Positions 23,366 through 34,389 are shown, numbered from the stretch's first letter. The stretch is 64,000 bases of DNA from Proteles cristata cristata (GCA_017311185.1 JAESUZ010002877.1:1-64000); one strand, 5' to 3'. Program-made: numbers and translations. Notes: generated by a model from the letters alone, not told the origin.

Positions 23366-24016
23366 GGTTCCCTAGGCTTACTCATGTACCCCATTTCTTT
23401 AAGAACCAATTTGGATAGTTTAAAATTTCTACCCTGTTCTACTTGGGTGTTCTTTTTATTCAAGAACCAATCTTGATAGTTCGTATTTTAAAAAATACTA
23501 CCTTTCATTCAGTTTTAAAATTTAGTAGCACAGAATTATGCAGCGTTCTCATAATTTTTCAGTCTCCCCTATGTCTACTGTTAAAACCGTTTTCTTATTT
23601 TTACTTCTCTTCTTTTCCTGGCACGGCTGTTTATTTTATCCTCCCTTTTCCCCATACCCTAAGCTAAATAAGGTTTTGAATTTAACTTTTTGCTGCTTTT
23701 CACTTTATACTGCTTTTCTTCTTGATTTCCTTTGATCTGTTTTTCTTAGCTTTGTTTTATTGACCCTTTTCTGACTTCAGCGGATGGAAGCTATGTTCAG
23801 GTATGACAAACATGTGGTGTGCATATTCACCACTCATTCTTCCTGTCTGCAGCAGACATTACTAATCTATCAGAGCACTCTTGCTTGCTGGGCTCAGAGA
23901 AGTGCTCATAACTCTTGTCAACAAAACACTCTAAGTAATCAGCCAAAGCCAGTATATCAGCTGAAGCCAATCTGCTGTTTGTATCTTGGTTAATTTCTTT
24001 TCAATCTTCCTACATT

Positions 24017-24084
24017 ATAACAATGAAAAATATAGGTGCCTCCTTAGCGCAGTAGGCAGCGTGTCAGTCTCATAACAATGAAAA
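24017..24084 (+). pseudogene. Retroposed tRNA-Met (CAT) 5' half with target duplication
   Basis: Bases 24038-24075 match elongator tRNA-Met from its first base into the anticodon loop (GCCTCCTTAGCGCAGTAGGC, then a D-arm/anticodon arm differing by one base, ending CTCATAA). The 3' half and CCA are absent and there is no A-tail. ATAACAATGAAAA occurs at 24017-24029 and again at 24072-24084, so the fragment sits inside a 13-bp target duplication, with a few extra bases on its 5' side. It looks like a tailless retropseudogene made from a tRNA half. It lacks the B box and should not be transcribed as a tRNA. Confidence 0.85.
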
Positions 24085-24191
24085 TAACTAAGATTATGAA
24101 TTTGCCTTTGAGTGCATCTTTGGTTACATTTCAATGATAAGTTTTGATATGTACAGTTCTTTTTATTATTTTAAAAAGCATTTCAACTTTA

Positions 24192-24400
24192 GGGATGGCT
24201 GGATGGCTCAGACAGTTAAGTGTCCAATTCGTGATCCTGGCTCAGGTCATGATATCAAGGTTTGTGGGTTTGAGCCCCGCATCAGGCTCTGCGCTGAGTA
24301 TGGAGCCTGTTTGGGATATTCTCTCTCTCTCTCTGCCCCTCCCCTGCTCATGTGCTCCCCCCTCTCTCTCAAAATAAGTAAACATTAAATAAAATAAAAA
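24192..24400 (+). mobile_element. SINEC, diverged
   Basis: The head AGGGATGGCTGGATGGCTCA is mutated. The middle GTTTGTGGGTTTGAGCCCCG and CT-rich segment are clear, and the tail is CAAAATAAGTAAACATTAAA. Confidence 0.92.
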
Positions 24401-24534
24401 TTCCAAAATGATTTGGGCATTTTGTCCAGACTTTTATTTTAATATCTCATTTTATTGTAAAGTAGCCAGAGTATGAGTTCTGTATACTTGCTATTCTTTG
24501 AGGATTTAATTGAAATGTTCCTGTATTTAATATA

Positions 24535-24782
24535 CATTTTTTAATGTTTATGTATTTTTGAGAGAGAGAGACAGAGTGCAAGCTGGGGAGGGACACACGG
24601 GTGGTGTGTGTATGTGTGTGTGCACGCACGCACGTGTGCACATGCACAACAGAATCCATAGCAAGCTCCAGGCTCTGAGCTGTCAGCACAGAGCCCAATG
24701 TGGGGCGCAAGCTCACTAACTGTGAGATCATGACCTGAGCCGAAGCCAGACACCCAACTGACTGAGCCACCTAACCGCCCCT
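24535..24782 (-). mobile_element. SINEC with internal GT expansion
   Basis: Antisense SINE: TTTTTTAATGTTTATGTATT start and GAGCCACCTAACCGCCCC end. The CT-rich middle has been partly replaced by a TG/CACG tract at about 24604-24645 that includes GTGTGTGCACGCACGCACG. Confidence 0.9.
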
Positions 24783-24839
24783 GTTCTAGTTTTGAAGAAT
24801 ATTTCATGGAAGCTCTTCAGGGCACAAAACTGTGTACCT

Positions 24840-25153
24840 ATTAGTTTAATCTCACAATTACATTGTTCACAACCCTCATGTCCTTATGTTAGGTCTATTT
24901 TGCCTATATAATGACTATTACTTCTCTTTCTGGAATTTGTTATTTTAGGTGGAATCCATCTTTTATCTCAATATTTTTATCTTTGTATACTTTTTCCTCA
25001 GAATTTTGAAAGAATTTTTGAAATCTGTCCTCTATTTCACTCATTCAATTTTCTACAGTGCCCAATTTACCGTGTTTAACCCAATTTTTCACTTAGGTTT
25101 TTCTCATATTCCCCGATAGCAGACTGCCTGCTGTCTACATGAGATAGCTCTTT
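24840..25153 (-). mobile_element. Antisense L1M fragment
   Basis: TTCTTTCTGGAATTTG-like text, TCTTTGTATACTTTTTCCTC and CTTAGGTTTTTCTCATAT resemble antisense L1M linker and ORF1 sequence. The fragment is cut by a SINE at 25154 and may resume for about 70 bases after it. Confidence 0.45.
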
Positions 25154-25373
25154 TTTTTTTTAATGTTTTATTTACTTTTTTGAGAGAGACAGATCACGAG
25201 TCAGAGAAGGCCAGAGAGAGAGAGAGAGAGAGGGAGATGCAGAATCAGGAGGCGGCTCCAGGCTCTGAGCTGTCAGCACAAAGCCCAACAAGGGGCTCGA
25301 ACTCACGAGCTCTGTGAGATCATGACCTGAGCTGAAGTCAGATGCCTAACTGACTGAGCCACCCAGGCGCCCC
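25154..25373 (-). mobile_element. SINEC, antisense
   Basis: Full length, from T run to CCACCCAGGCGCCCC. The target duplication is visible as GAGATAGCTCTTT before and CAGATAGCTCTTT after the element. Confidence 0.95.
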
Positions 25374-25454
25374 ATCAGATAGCTCTTTAACACTCTCCAC
25401 ATCAATGCACTCTATGCTTAAGTTTGGTCAAGAATACACATTAGGGATTTTCTT

Positions 25455-25691
25455 TTTCTTTTTTTAATGTTTTTTATTTATTTTTGAGAGAGAGAGAGGG
25501 AGGGAGAGAGACAGCGTGAGCAGGGGAGGGTCAGAGAGAGAGAGAGAGAGAGATACAGAATCTGAAATAGGCTCCAGGCTCTGAGCTGGCTGTCAGCACA
25601 GAGCCCGGCACAGGGCTTGAACCCACGAACTGTGAGATCATGACCTGAGCTGAAGTCGGATGTTTAACCGACCGAGCCACCCAGACACCCC
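25455..25691 (-). mobile_element. SINEC, antisense
   Basis: Full length with a long GA-rich middle. It ends GAGCCACCCAGACACCCC. The duplicated flanks are ACATTAGGGATTTTCT and ACATTAGGGGTTTTCT. Confidence 0.95.
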
Positions 25692-26720
25692 AACATTAGG
25701 GGTTTTCTAAAATGTTTTCTTGCTTGCTTTAACATATTTCAGAGGTTGGCAGCTCCCTGAAATCTTCTCCATGGAGCTTTCTTTTAAGCTATACCATCTA
25801 CTCCTAGCCCCCAAGATTGTTAAATATTTGCTCACCCTCAGAGAGGAAAGTCATTTTGACGTTAAAGGCTCATGATCGTGGAGGAACTGGTACGGATTCT
25901 ACAAAATCCGTAAGATCCTGCCCAAATCTTTCATAAAGGGATTTTCCTATGCAGATAATAAAAGAAAAATGAGAGATGGGAAATATCCAGCAGTCAGAGT
26001 CCCATTTTAATAACCGTTTTAACATCTTAGTGGCAGGGATGAGAAGATTCTAATGTAAACTACCCAAGTATGAATCACCAAGGAAAGGCCTATCATTCCA
26101 TGACTCTCATGTCCTTCCCCTCCCCACTGGACCATACACACACTAGTGGCAACTTCTGGTTAGGTGTGGTTACAAGCACTCAGTTCTCTGACCAATGTTG
26201 TCATCCATGTCAAAAGCAAACCCTAAGCTCTCCTAATGTCACCACAGGGGTCCAAAAGCTGAGGACTGATGGAGCAAAGAGTCTAAGTGGCAGGCTCCTT
26301 GACTAGCCCTCCCTCCTCCTACTTCCAGGCCCTGCCCTTCAGAGTGAGAGGGTGTTATCTGGTGGGCTCCAAGCTGCCCACCCATTTCCTAGACTTCACT
26401 CTCAAAAGGAAGAGAGTATATAAAAGCTTTTAGTAGTGTTCTTCAATTCAATCCTTTTCATGCTACATTTAACACAAATTCTCCCCATACTTTAGTATGA
26501 GAGTGGCAATAATTCTTCTTCCTTTTGAGTATTTCAGTGGCCACTTAAGCAGTAAAACTGGTGTGGAAAGGGAGGGAAGCGAGCTCCTAAGTGCTTATAC
26601 TGCATTTTCCTAAAGACAATATTTTAGGATGATTAACCTGTCATTTGCTGTACGGAATGGATGTGAATGGGTTGGTGGGGGCCTTTGAAATTGGTGGTCT
26701 ACTGGGAAGAGTCTGCAATT
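25692..26720. other. Intronic sequence without recognised features
   Basis: Apparently single copy. An open frame at 26070-26306 has no recognised domain. Nothing else is supported. Confidence 0.5.
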
Positions 26721-26724
26721 GGCA

Positions 26725-26805
26725 CAGTAGGTGACAAAGATTTGGCTTTGGCTCTGCCACTGACGAGCTGTGTGCCTTGCTACACTCATAACCTTGTACT
26801 ATGCT
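26725..26805 (+). repeat. MIR core fragment
   Basis: TTGGCTCTGCCACTGACGAG and CTGTGTGCCTTGC are the MIR core. The flanks are too diverged to extend it. Confidence 0.6.
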
Positions 26806-27054
26806 TGCAATCTTTTATCTTTCAGCACTAAAAGCCTATCATCATATATTTTGGAAATGCATAGTTTAGAGAATCCTGTACTTAAGGATGGGTATACCAC
26901 AGATTCAATCATATTTCTTGAAACTATGCATAAGAAAAAAGGCTGAAAGGCCGATAGAAGATATGACATCTTGTATCCTCACATCAAGAACCTATTTTTG
27001 GATCATTATAACTGCCAATCACTTTGCCTCATGTTAATGACTCATATGTTAAAA

Positions 27055-27608
27055 AGATAAAGCAAATAATCCAGTGAGGAAATGGACAAAAGACATAAAT
27101 AGACACTTTTCCAAAGAAGATATCCAAATGGCCAACAGACACATGAAGAAATGGTCAACATCACTCATCGTCAGGGAAATACAAATCAAAACCATGATGA
27201 TATACCACCTCACACCTGTCAGTATGGCTAACATTAACAACTTAGGCAACAACAGATGTTGGTGAGGATGTGGACAAAGAGAAACGAATTTTGCACTGCT
27301 GGTGGAAATGCAAACTGATGCAGTCACTCTGGAAAACAGTACGAAGGTTCCTCAAAAAATTAAAAATAGGACTACCCTACAACCCAGCAATTGCACTACT
27401 AGGTATTTATCCAAGGGATAAGGTATGCTGTTTCGAAGGGGCACATGCACCCCAATATTTACAGCAGTGCTATTGACAATAGCCAAAATATGGAAAGAGC
27501 CCAAATGTCCATCGACTGATGAATGGATAAAGAAGATGTGGCACACACACACACACACACGCACATGCACAATGGAATATTACTCGGTAATCAAAAATAA
27601 TGAAATCT
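27055..27608 (+). mobile_element. Carnivore L1 3' part, left segment
   Basis: The end of L1 ORF2 is readable as degraded codons: CCAGTGAGGAAATGGACAAA, ACTTTTCCAAAGAAGATATC, ATACCACCTCACACCTGTCA, CTGCTGGTGGAAATGCAAAC and GGCACATGCACCCCAATATT. A (CA)n tract interrupts it at 27542-27561. Stops in the frame show that the copy is dead. It resumes after a SINE at 27833. Confidence 0.93.
27542..27561 (+). repeat. (CA)10 microsatellite
   Basis: Ten uninterrupted CA units inside the L1 copy, at a position where this L1 group often carries a CA run. Confidence 0.9.
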
Positions 27609-27832
27609 TTTTTTTTTTTTTAAATGTTTTATTTATTTCTAGGAGAGAGAGAGAGAGACAGCGTGAGCAGGGGAGGGTCAGAGAGAGAGAGGGATTCACA
27701 GACCGAAACAGGCTCCAGGCTCCGAGCTGGCAGTCAGCACAGAGCCCGATGTGGGGCTCGAACCCACGAACCGCGAGATCACGACCCAAGCGAAAGTCGG
27801 ACGCTTAATTGACTAAGCCACCCAGGCGCCCC
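27609..27832 (-). mobile_element. SINEC nested in L1, young-type
   Basis: A full-length antisense copy ending CCACCCAGGCGCCCC. The subfamily variants GAGCTGGCAGTCAGCAC and GCGAAAGTCGGACGCTTA are present. The duplicated L1 flank AAAAATAATGAAATC before and AAAAAGAATGAAATC after define the insertion. Confidence 0.96.
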
Positions 27833-28255
27833 AAAAAGAATGAAATCTTGTCATTTGCAACAACATGGGTGGAACTAGAATGTATTATGCTAAGCGAAAT
27901 ACGTCAGTCAAAGAAAGACAAATATCATGACTTCACTCATGTGGAATTTAAGATACAAAACAGATAAGCATCAGGGAAGGGAAGCAAAAATAATATAAAA
28001 GCAGGGAGGGGGGAAAAGCATTAAGAGACCCTTAAATACAGAGGACAAACTGAGGGTTGCTGGAGGAGTTGCAGGTGGGGGGATGGGCTAAATGGGCAAA
28101 GGGCAAAGTGAGGACACTTGTTGGGATGAGCACCGAGTATTATATGTTGGGGATGAATCACTGGATTCTATTCCTAAAATCATTATTGCACTACATGCTA
28201 ACTAACTGGGATGTAAATTGCAAAACACAAAAAAGAAAAACAAACCCCCAATGAC
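27833..28255 (+). mobile_element. Carnivore L1 3' end, right segment
   Basis: Continues the L1 from 27608: CAACATGGGTGGAACTAGAA, TATTATGCTAAGCGAAATA, then the 3' UTR with CTTGTTGGGATGAGCACCGA and ACTAACTGGGATGTAAATTG. It ends in an A-rich tail. Confidence 0.93.
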
Positions 28256-28259
28256 TACA

Positions 28260-29200
28260 ATAAATATTAATAAATATTCAATCATAAAAAAAGAGATATA
28301 GCATATTTTTTAAGCCCGATCCCCATTTTTATATTTGTCTGACATTAATCTCTGAGCATCTTTCATCATATGGCTAACATCACACATGCTCAGGTCACGT
28401 GAACTGGTACTGGTCTCCCACGCTGCTGGGCTCCTGGCGACTCTCCTCCCTTCCTAATGCCCAGCAGCCATTAACAAACACCACTGTCCTGGGTGCTGAC
28501 ACAGAACAAGCAGTTACCTTCAATTTCCACTGAGGTCACTCTGATGTAGAATATCCTAAAACCTGGGCAAGGAAAGGTAATCCCAGCTACTGAAAGAAAG
28601 GCACTTTACTTAAGCCCGGTGTTTCTTTTGTAGTTTACTTTCTTCAGAGAAGCCCCAGGTACAACAGCTTTGACTCTGCCCTTGCGAAGTCATCTCTAGC
28701 CTGTGACTTTTGCCCATGACCCTGGCAAATTTTAATCTCTTCAGGTTTCTTTCTTCATGTTTCCTGGAGAGTATGAGTCTGGCTCTGAGAAAAAGGTCAT
28801 TTATAAGGAAGACACAGTTCATGTGCATGTATTTGTTCCTAGGCTGTCATTCCTCTTAGTTCAGCTGACTGTTTGGAAGAAATACCACAAATAGTTTTAA
28901 AAGGAGGATCTGAAGCGGGTACTAAATTATGAAGTGTTGCAAACACTAGAGAGGAAGATCAAGAAAGGCAATTGGCCCTATAGGAAGGGTAAAATAAAAA
29001 ATCTAAATCATTCTTTTCACAGAACGACAAACAAGATTTAGCTAAAGGAAATATAAGTATATGAATTTGAGGACTGTAACAAAGAACTTCTGGGCCAAGA
29101 GGGGATGAGGAAATGGCTGCAAAGCAACAGGATTAAAAAACAAATGTGCTCATAAAAAGCTTTCAATGGAATAGACAGAAAACAAGTTATTTTGGTTAAT
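28260..29200. other. Intronic sequence without recognised features
   Basis: Mostly AT-rich sequence after the L1 tail. No splice-flanked open frame or clear repeat is recognised. Confidence 0.5.
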
Positions 29201-29204
29201 TATT

Positions 29205-29325
29205 CAGTGGGGACAGTGGTTTTGTTTTACAGATGGGAAATTGAAACCTTCAGAGGGAAAGCGACTTGACTATTATCAGAGAGACATAGGACCCCACTGT
29301 TCTGATTCTCAACTCCCTCTGCACC
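29205..29325 (-). repeat. MIR fragment
   Basis: TTTTACAGATGGGAAATTGA, AACCTTCAGAGGGAAAGCGA and TGTTCTGATTCTCAAC are antisense MIR. Confidence 0.65.
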
Positions 29326-29719
29326 AACATCCAAATGACATTCCATCTTTTATGTTCTATTGTTCTCTAAACTCAACCCTCTAGGATGTGGAAACTTTGA
29401 TGCTCTTGGAAATTGCTTCTATATTTGTCCAGTGCCAACTTCTGTGCTAGGAGAAGTTTGAAGTTCAACCCAAAAACACAGGGCTTGGCGCAGTCAAAAG
29501 CTCATTACAACTTCTCATTAGTTGTGTCTCTTGGGGCCACTCTGGCATTCCTGAGTGTGACTCAGTATCACCACTCATAACTGATGGTTCCTGATTAATC
29601 TGAACGGAGCCAGAATAAGGGCCAAAATGAGCTCCTAGCAAATGAAGCAACCTATCTTGCAGGAAGAAAGTAAAAAGTCACATGAAAATTTTCTTCAAAT
29701 GACATCCCAGTATTAACCT

Positions 29720-29905
29720 AAGTGATAATCGTATGATGCCTAACACTTATTTAGCATACGGTATGTACCAGGTATGATATTTGTGCCTGACATTCATTCA
29801 TTCATTTCCCTGGATAACCCCATGAGGCAAGTACCATTATTATTTCCACTTTAAATAGGAAACAAAGTCACATAAATGTTAAGTAACTTGCTAGGCAGGC
29901 TACGA
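29720..29905 (-). repeat. MIR
   Basis: GCCTAACACTTATTTAGCAT, TGTACCAGGTATGATATTTG, ACCCCATGAGGCAAGTACCA and GTTAAGTAACTTGCTAGGCA are antisense MIR. Confidence 0.85.
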
Positions 29906-29994
29906 ACATGAATTACTTTAGAACAATAAGAATCTACTGACTGATACTCAAGGATCCATGAACGTTTTCTCCAGATTAAAAATAACTTCATCAA

Positions 29995-30218
29995 GGAATG
30001 CCTGGGTGGCTCAGTCAGTTAAGCGTTGGACTTCGGCTCGGGTCATGATGTCACGGTTTGTGGGTTTGAATCCCATGTTGGGCTCTGTGCTGACAGCTCA
30101 GAGCCCAGAGCCTGCTTCAGATTCTGTGTCTCCCTCTCTCTCTGCCCCTCCACTGCTTGTGTTAGGTCTCTCTCTGTCTCTCAAAAATGAATGAACATTA
30201 AAAAAATAAATAAAAAAT
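29995..30218 (+). mobile_element. SINEC
   Basis: GGAATGCCTGGGTGGCTCAG head and CTCAAAAATGAATGAACATT tail. The flanks AAATAACTTCATCAA and AAATAATACTTCATCAA form the target duplication. Confidence 0.94.
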
Positions 30219-30244
30219 AAAATAATACTTCATCAATCCAAATG

Positions 30245-30435
30245 AAGTCTGGAGTTTAGTTCTTAATAATGTATCAATGACAGCTTCTCAGGAGGGTACC
30301 TTCTTCAAATGTACCATGGTGATAAATGATGTTAACAGTGGGGAAAACGGGGTGTTCCTATTTTTATGTGTTCTATCTCTACAACTTTTCTGTAAATCTA
30401 AAATTATTATAAAATAAAAAGGTTAGTTAAAAAAA
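30245..30435 (+). mobile_element. L1M 3' end
   Basis: GATAAATGATGTTAACAGTG, GTTCTATCTCTACAACTTTT and CTGTAAATCTAAAATTATTA then AAATAAAAAGG are the terminal L1M 3' UTR in sense orientation. Confidence 0.75.
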
Positions 30436-31125
30436 ACATTATCTGAATACTTTTTAGAGGGAACTTTTCATTGAGTTGGATCAAATAAGAACAATGCCAT
30501 TCCTTTCCCTAAAAGTCAGAAGAATATTAAAAACTGTGGGGCTCCCCAAGACCCTGTACATTATACATGTAAGTGAGGGAATGCAAAGGTCTCCATTAGT
30601 ACTGAGTTATTTAGCTTCAGAGACTTGTGCTAGAATTTTAAAGGCAAATTGGAAACTATTTCCTGGAACAACGCCTTACAGCATGCCTTTTGCTACTTGG
30701 ATTCTGTTTCTTAAATTCTGAAGAAATCCTGCTTTTTTTCCCCCCTTCTGTGCATTTTTGGTGCTGAGCTGCTTCCGGTTTTCCCACACTCCTGCCTGTC
30801 AGAGAGAAGAAACCACAAAAATGCAGCAAAGTTTGTCCACTGAGCCGCAATTTCATCTCGAAAGGCTGAAGAGCTCCCCAGCCAGCACTGAGTTCAGGGC
30901 AGTGAAGGGCCCCGCTGCCTGCTGACAAGCCCCCCTCCCTGCCAGCGGACGAGCTGGCCACACAGGCCACCACAGGCCAGCTCAGGGTACTGGCGACACT
31001 CAGGATCCACAACAAGGCACATACTGGCAAATTCAACATTCATGTCCGGCTCCCTGGTTCTCCTACCTAACTGCAGGCTTCTTGAACCTGAGAAAGAGAG
31101 CATGGTTCTAGAATGTTTATGACGG
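30436..31125. other. Intronic sequence without recognised features
   Basis: Contains a GC-richer block at about 30820-31010. The antisense frames at 30656-31172 read through it but show no family resemblance and no exon structure. Confidence 0.5.
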
Positions 31126-31127
31126 TA

Positions 31128-31385
31128 ACTAAGGCTCACCGAGTTCCTACGTGTGCTAGGTCTTGTTCTCAATGTTCTGCATGCGAAGTATTACATGTAT
31201 TAACTCTGCTAACATTTATCAACATCCGATGAAGCAGATCCTCTTTCTTATCTCCACTTCACAAATGAGGAAACTGAGGCTAATTGATTAAGTTAACTTG
31301 CAACTTATCAAAGGTCTTCAGTTAGTAAACCAGGGCATGAGGGTGTGAATATAGGCAGTCTGGCTCTGGAAGCTACACCCTTGAG
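31128..31385 (-). repeat. MIR
   Basis: Nearly complete antisense MIR: GAGTTCCTACGTGTGCTAGG, CACAAATGAGGAAACTGAGG, AACCAGGGCATGAGGGTG and GGCAGTCTGGCTCTGGAAGC. Confidence 0.9.
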
Positions 31386-31439
31386 GGCTCAATTCTACTC
31401 TTTCCAGGCTGAAGTGCCATATAGCTTCCTTCTCACTGT

Positions 31440-31595
31440 GCTCTTGGGCTTCAACCTCAAACTGTCCCTTTCCTAACATCCTCCCCTACTGCTCCATAGA
31501 GTTCTGTAAAGTCATTACAATGCCAATTATTCCTAGAATGGCGCCTGGCACTTAGTAGGCACCAAATAAACATTTGTTGGAGGAATGAATAACGA
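31440..31595 (+). repeat. L2 3' end
   Basis: GAATGGCGCCTGGCACTTAG, TAGGCACCAAATAAACATTT and GTTGGAGGAATGAATAAC are the L2 terminus. Confidence 0.8.
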
Positions 31596-32330
31596 CAGCA
31601 GAATAATTAAAACAGCCACAAGGGACTGTTTTCCATCCAAATCCAGAATTTGATTCCCTATCCAAGGGGGAAAAAAAAGTGACTGCCTTTTCTATGTCCT
31701 AGGATTCGTTCTTACAATGAAGGACAAATGAATAAGAAGCCTTAATGAGAACAAGAGAAATACACAAAGCACCTCTAGGTATTTATCCATAGCGGAAGGT
31801 CTGCTTCTTATGGGCATCTTTGAAAAGTTCCCCAATTTAACATAGACAAAGGCCATTAGAACTAAAACTTTTTACTAGACTACTTCTCGTTTGCTAGCTA
31901 AAATATGGCTGGAGAAAGAGTGAAGAATGTAACATGAAAAAATTTGATTTAGGCATGAAAATGTCTTTTTGAGGTAAAATAGGCAGATTATAAAAGATGT
32001 TAGAAACATGTTGCTATGCAGAGCCTGCTGACTAATGCCAATGAAGTTAACTCCCTCAATGAAATCCCAATCCAATGTCTTCCCATTCAAATGCCTAACA
32101 GTGAAAAACAAAAACGTGTGGCAAGGGGGTGGGGGGAGGTGTACTGAACTTTATATGAAATTGAAAAAATCTGACCCTTTAGAAAGACCAGGAAAAAAAC
32201 AAAAACACATCAGGAAGAAGTTTGCATTTCCTTTCTCCAAGCCCACAGTTCAGCACTGTTACCTAGTGTACTGTCTGATCGAGGCTGAAAGACTTAGTTA
32301 TCAGCAATGACCCTGAACCCTGCCATTAGC
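31596..32330. other. Intronic sequence without recognised features
   Basis: AT-rich. The flank leading to the second TTLL5 exon's donor side begins after this. No repeat is confidently named. Confidence 0.5.
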
Positions 32331-32334
32331 ACTC

Positions 32335-32465
32335 ATCACTGTCCTCAGGGAACCTAAGAGCAGCACCTGCCCCTCCCACAGGGTATAGAGCCCAAACTTC
32401 AGCATGGTCCACTAGCTCCCCAGGTGATTCTGATTTGTAGTCTGGGCCGAGAGCCAGAGGTGATG
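32335..32465 (+). repeat. MER5-like fragment next to TTLL5 exon
   Basis: AGCAGCACCTGCCCCTCCCA and CTCCCCAGGTGATTCTGATT resemble a diverged hAT MER5-type element ending about 135 bp from the exon. Confidence 0.45.
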
Positions 32466-32598
32466 TTTAGTCCCCATCAGGCGTTCTTGTCTTCTGCACA
32501 GTACAAACTATTTTGAAGGCCTCATAAATGAAGAGTACTCTTAGCACAGAATTGACACGACTCAGAAGAATCAGAATGGAAGATGAAGGAAAACTTAC

Positions 32599-32816
32599 TT
32601 GGAGCCCCTCTGGGATGTTGTCTTCCTGAGTACTTGTTTGTGATTGGCTGGGGGCTTGGGGACCAGTGAGGAGGAAGAACTTGGAGGTGGCACCACTTTT
32701 TGCGGCAGAGTAGTTGGCTTCTGGCCACTGGCTGTGGCACTTGAAATTCTGCAAGCTGCACCATTATTTATTGTCCATAAATTGGAGTTAGGTAGTGTCT
32801 GGCTGCCAAAGATGGC
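32599..32816 (-). CDS. TTLL5: TTLL5 internal coding exon, second of three in window
   Basis: This 218-bp exon starts after a long pyrimidine tract ending in CCTTGTAG and ends at a consensus donor AA/GTAAGT. It reads 72 full codons plus two bases, entering in phase 0 and leaving two bases of a Lys codon. Recognisable segments are [33 protein letters not shown] and [16 protein letters not shown]. The composition is Ser/Pro/Thr-rich with basic patches (VLRKTTSQR), so the region is probably disordered. It matches TTLL5 directly after the preceding exon. It contains a run of five Ser (AGT TCT TCC TCC TCA), where the human protein as I remember it is less Ser-pure. No frameshift or stop is present. 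Confidence 0.93.
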
Positions 32817-33114
32817 CTACAAGGAAAAGAAGAAAAAAGGTCGTTGGAGATGCTTCATAACCCATTTGCTATAAATGAGGAACTGGGTTGCAATCCTGAA
32901 GTGGGACAAAAGGAAAAGGGAAATTGTGAAAGTAATTTTTTAGGAAAAACTTCTCTAAGAATACCAATGCAGGTCCAGACTCAGGGAAGGGAAATGTCCA
33001 GAAGGAGGGAGTTGAGCCAGGCTTGTTGAACGTGCACTGTGCTGGGAATCAGGGCATGTGGGCACTATGTATTATCCATCTGTGGAAATTAGAAAAGCAT
33101 CCGGTCTCTCTGTC

Positions 33115-33375
33115 TTCATTTCCTTCAACAAATATTTAATGAATGTCTCCTACTGGGTGACAGGTACTAGAAATAAAGCACAAGAACAAAAGTGGCTTGA
33201 AGCTTGACTCAATTCCAGCCCACTCAGACAACTCTGAACTCTTCTAGAAGGTCTGCACATTTGAGGAGTGGGTAGAAGCCAGTGTGGCAAGGGGATGTTG
33301 AGCAGAGAGGGTGGAGAGAGGAGGCTGGAACAAAAGAGCCAGACCATGCGTGGCCTTGAGGACTGTTTGTAGAAT
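33115..33375 (-). repeat. L2 fragment
   Basis: TTCAACAAATATTTAATGAA, ACTGGGTGACAGGTACTAG and CATGCGTGGCCTTGAGGACT follow antisense L2. Confidence 0.8.
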
Positions 33376-34153
33376 TCTTTAACACCTTGTTGACTTAAAG
33401 ATTAACATAAGACTTTACATTTTAAAATACTTTCAAAAGTAAAATTACTACCTGAATACTAGTTACTGCATGAATATAAGATCAGTACAAATGTGTATTT
33501 GCTTAGAGGGTAAACCACAAATCAATAAAGCCCTAAAAATCACCGCTAAATATCACAAACACCAATGTATGTCTGTAGTTAGGACGTTAATGTATACTTT
33601 CTCAAGTAGATGTTTGAAAAATTCTTATAACTTATTTACCTCATTAGCAACTGGGTTTTTTTGGGGGGGAGTCATAAATTTTGCTACTGATCATTCAATA
33701 CTATTAATACTGCTTTTAATATGCATGCATTATAAAAGCTTTAAATGTGAAATAATATTAAGAGAAAAATATATAATTGACAAAATACGTAATTTTTTTT
33801 TATTAAAAGGATTTCTGGCAATGGATTTCCATCCATAGACACTGCATTTAAAGAGACATGGGAGAAATGTCATTTCCTTCTGGCAAGGCCTTAAGGAGTA
33901 AGATCAGATGCTCTTGGGAACATCACCTTATAGAGAGACTTTATTAATACTATTTTTGTCTTTTATGACTTTTATGTTTTAAGATATAAAAAAAAATAAA
34001 TTGGTTAGCTTTACTAAAATGTTAACCAATCCTTCTACACTCATGCCTTGGAATGTCCCATTCCAGGGAAATATGTCCCAAGGTGCTGGCCTGGGCAGGT
34101 ATGAGGGGGATCAAAGACTCTTGTGTGGAGTAAATGTGTTTGACAGGCTTAAC
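33376..34153. other. Intronic sequence without recognised features
   Basis: AT-rich. A frame at 33470-33838 is open for 122 codons but reads Lys/Asn/Ile-rich AT composition with no domain. The last 20 bases of the neighbouring stretch are a SINE target duplication. Confidence 0.5.
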
Positions 34154-34173
34154 AAAGGGCAAAGCAATTTCAG

Positions 34174-34389
34174 GGGCACCTGAGTGGCTCAGTAGGTTAA
34201 GCGTCTGACTTCAGCTCAGGTCATGATCTCATGGTTCGTGGGTTTGAGACCCACATTGGGCTCTGTGCTGACAGCTGGCTCAGAGCCTGGAGCCTGTTTC
34301 GGATTCTGTGTCTTCCTCTCTCTCTGACCCTCCTCTGCTCACGCTGTCTCTCTCTCTCTCAGAAATAAATAAAACATTAAAAAAAAAAA
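34174..34389 (+). mobile_element. SINEC with perfect 20-bp target duplication
   Basis: A full-length copy from GGGGCACCTGAGTGGCTCAG to a pure A run of about 15. AAAGGGCAAAGCAATTTCAG is repeated without mismatch at 34154-34173 and 34390-34409. The identical duplication and uninterrupted tail suggest a recent insertion. Confidence 0.96.

Noticed and set aside
24038..24075. Functional tRNA-Met gene
   Set aside because: Only the 5' half is present. There is no T arm, B box, acceptor 3' strand or terminator.
27074..27476. Frames resembling an L1 ORF2 C-terminal protein
   Set aside because: They are broken remnants of a dead L1; treated as a mobile element, not as a gene.
32467..32764. Alternative frames over the second TTLL5 exon
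   Set aside because: They are shadow frames. Only the frame entering in phase 0 at 32816 matches TTLL5 and joins both neighbours.
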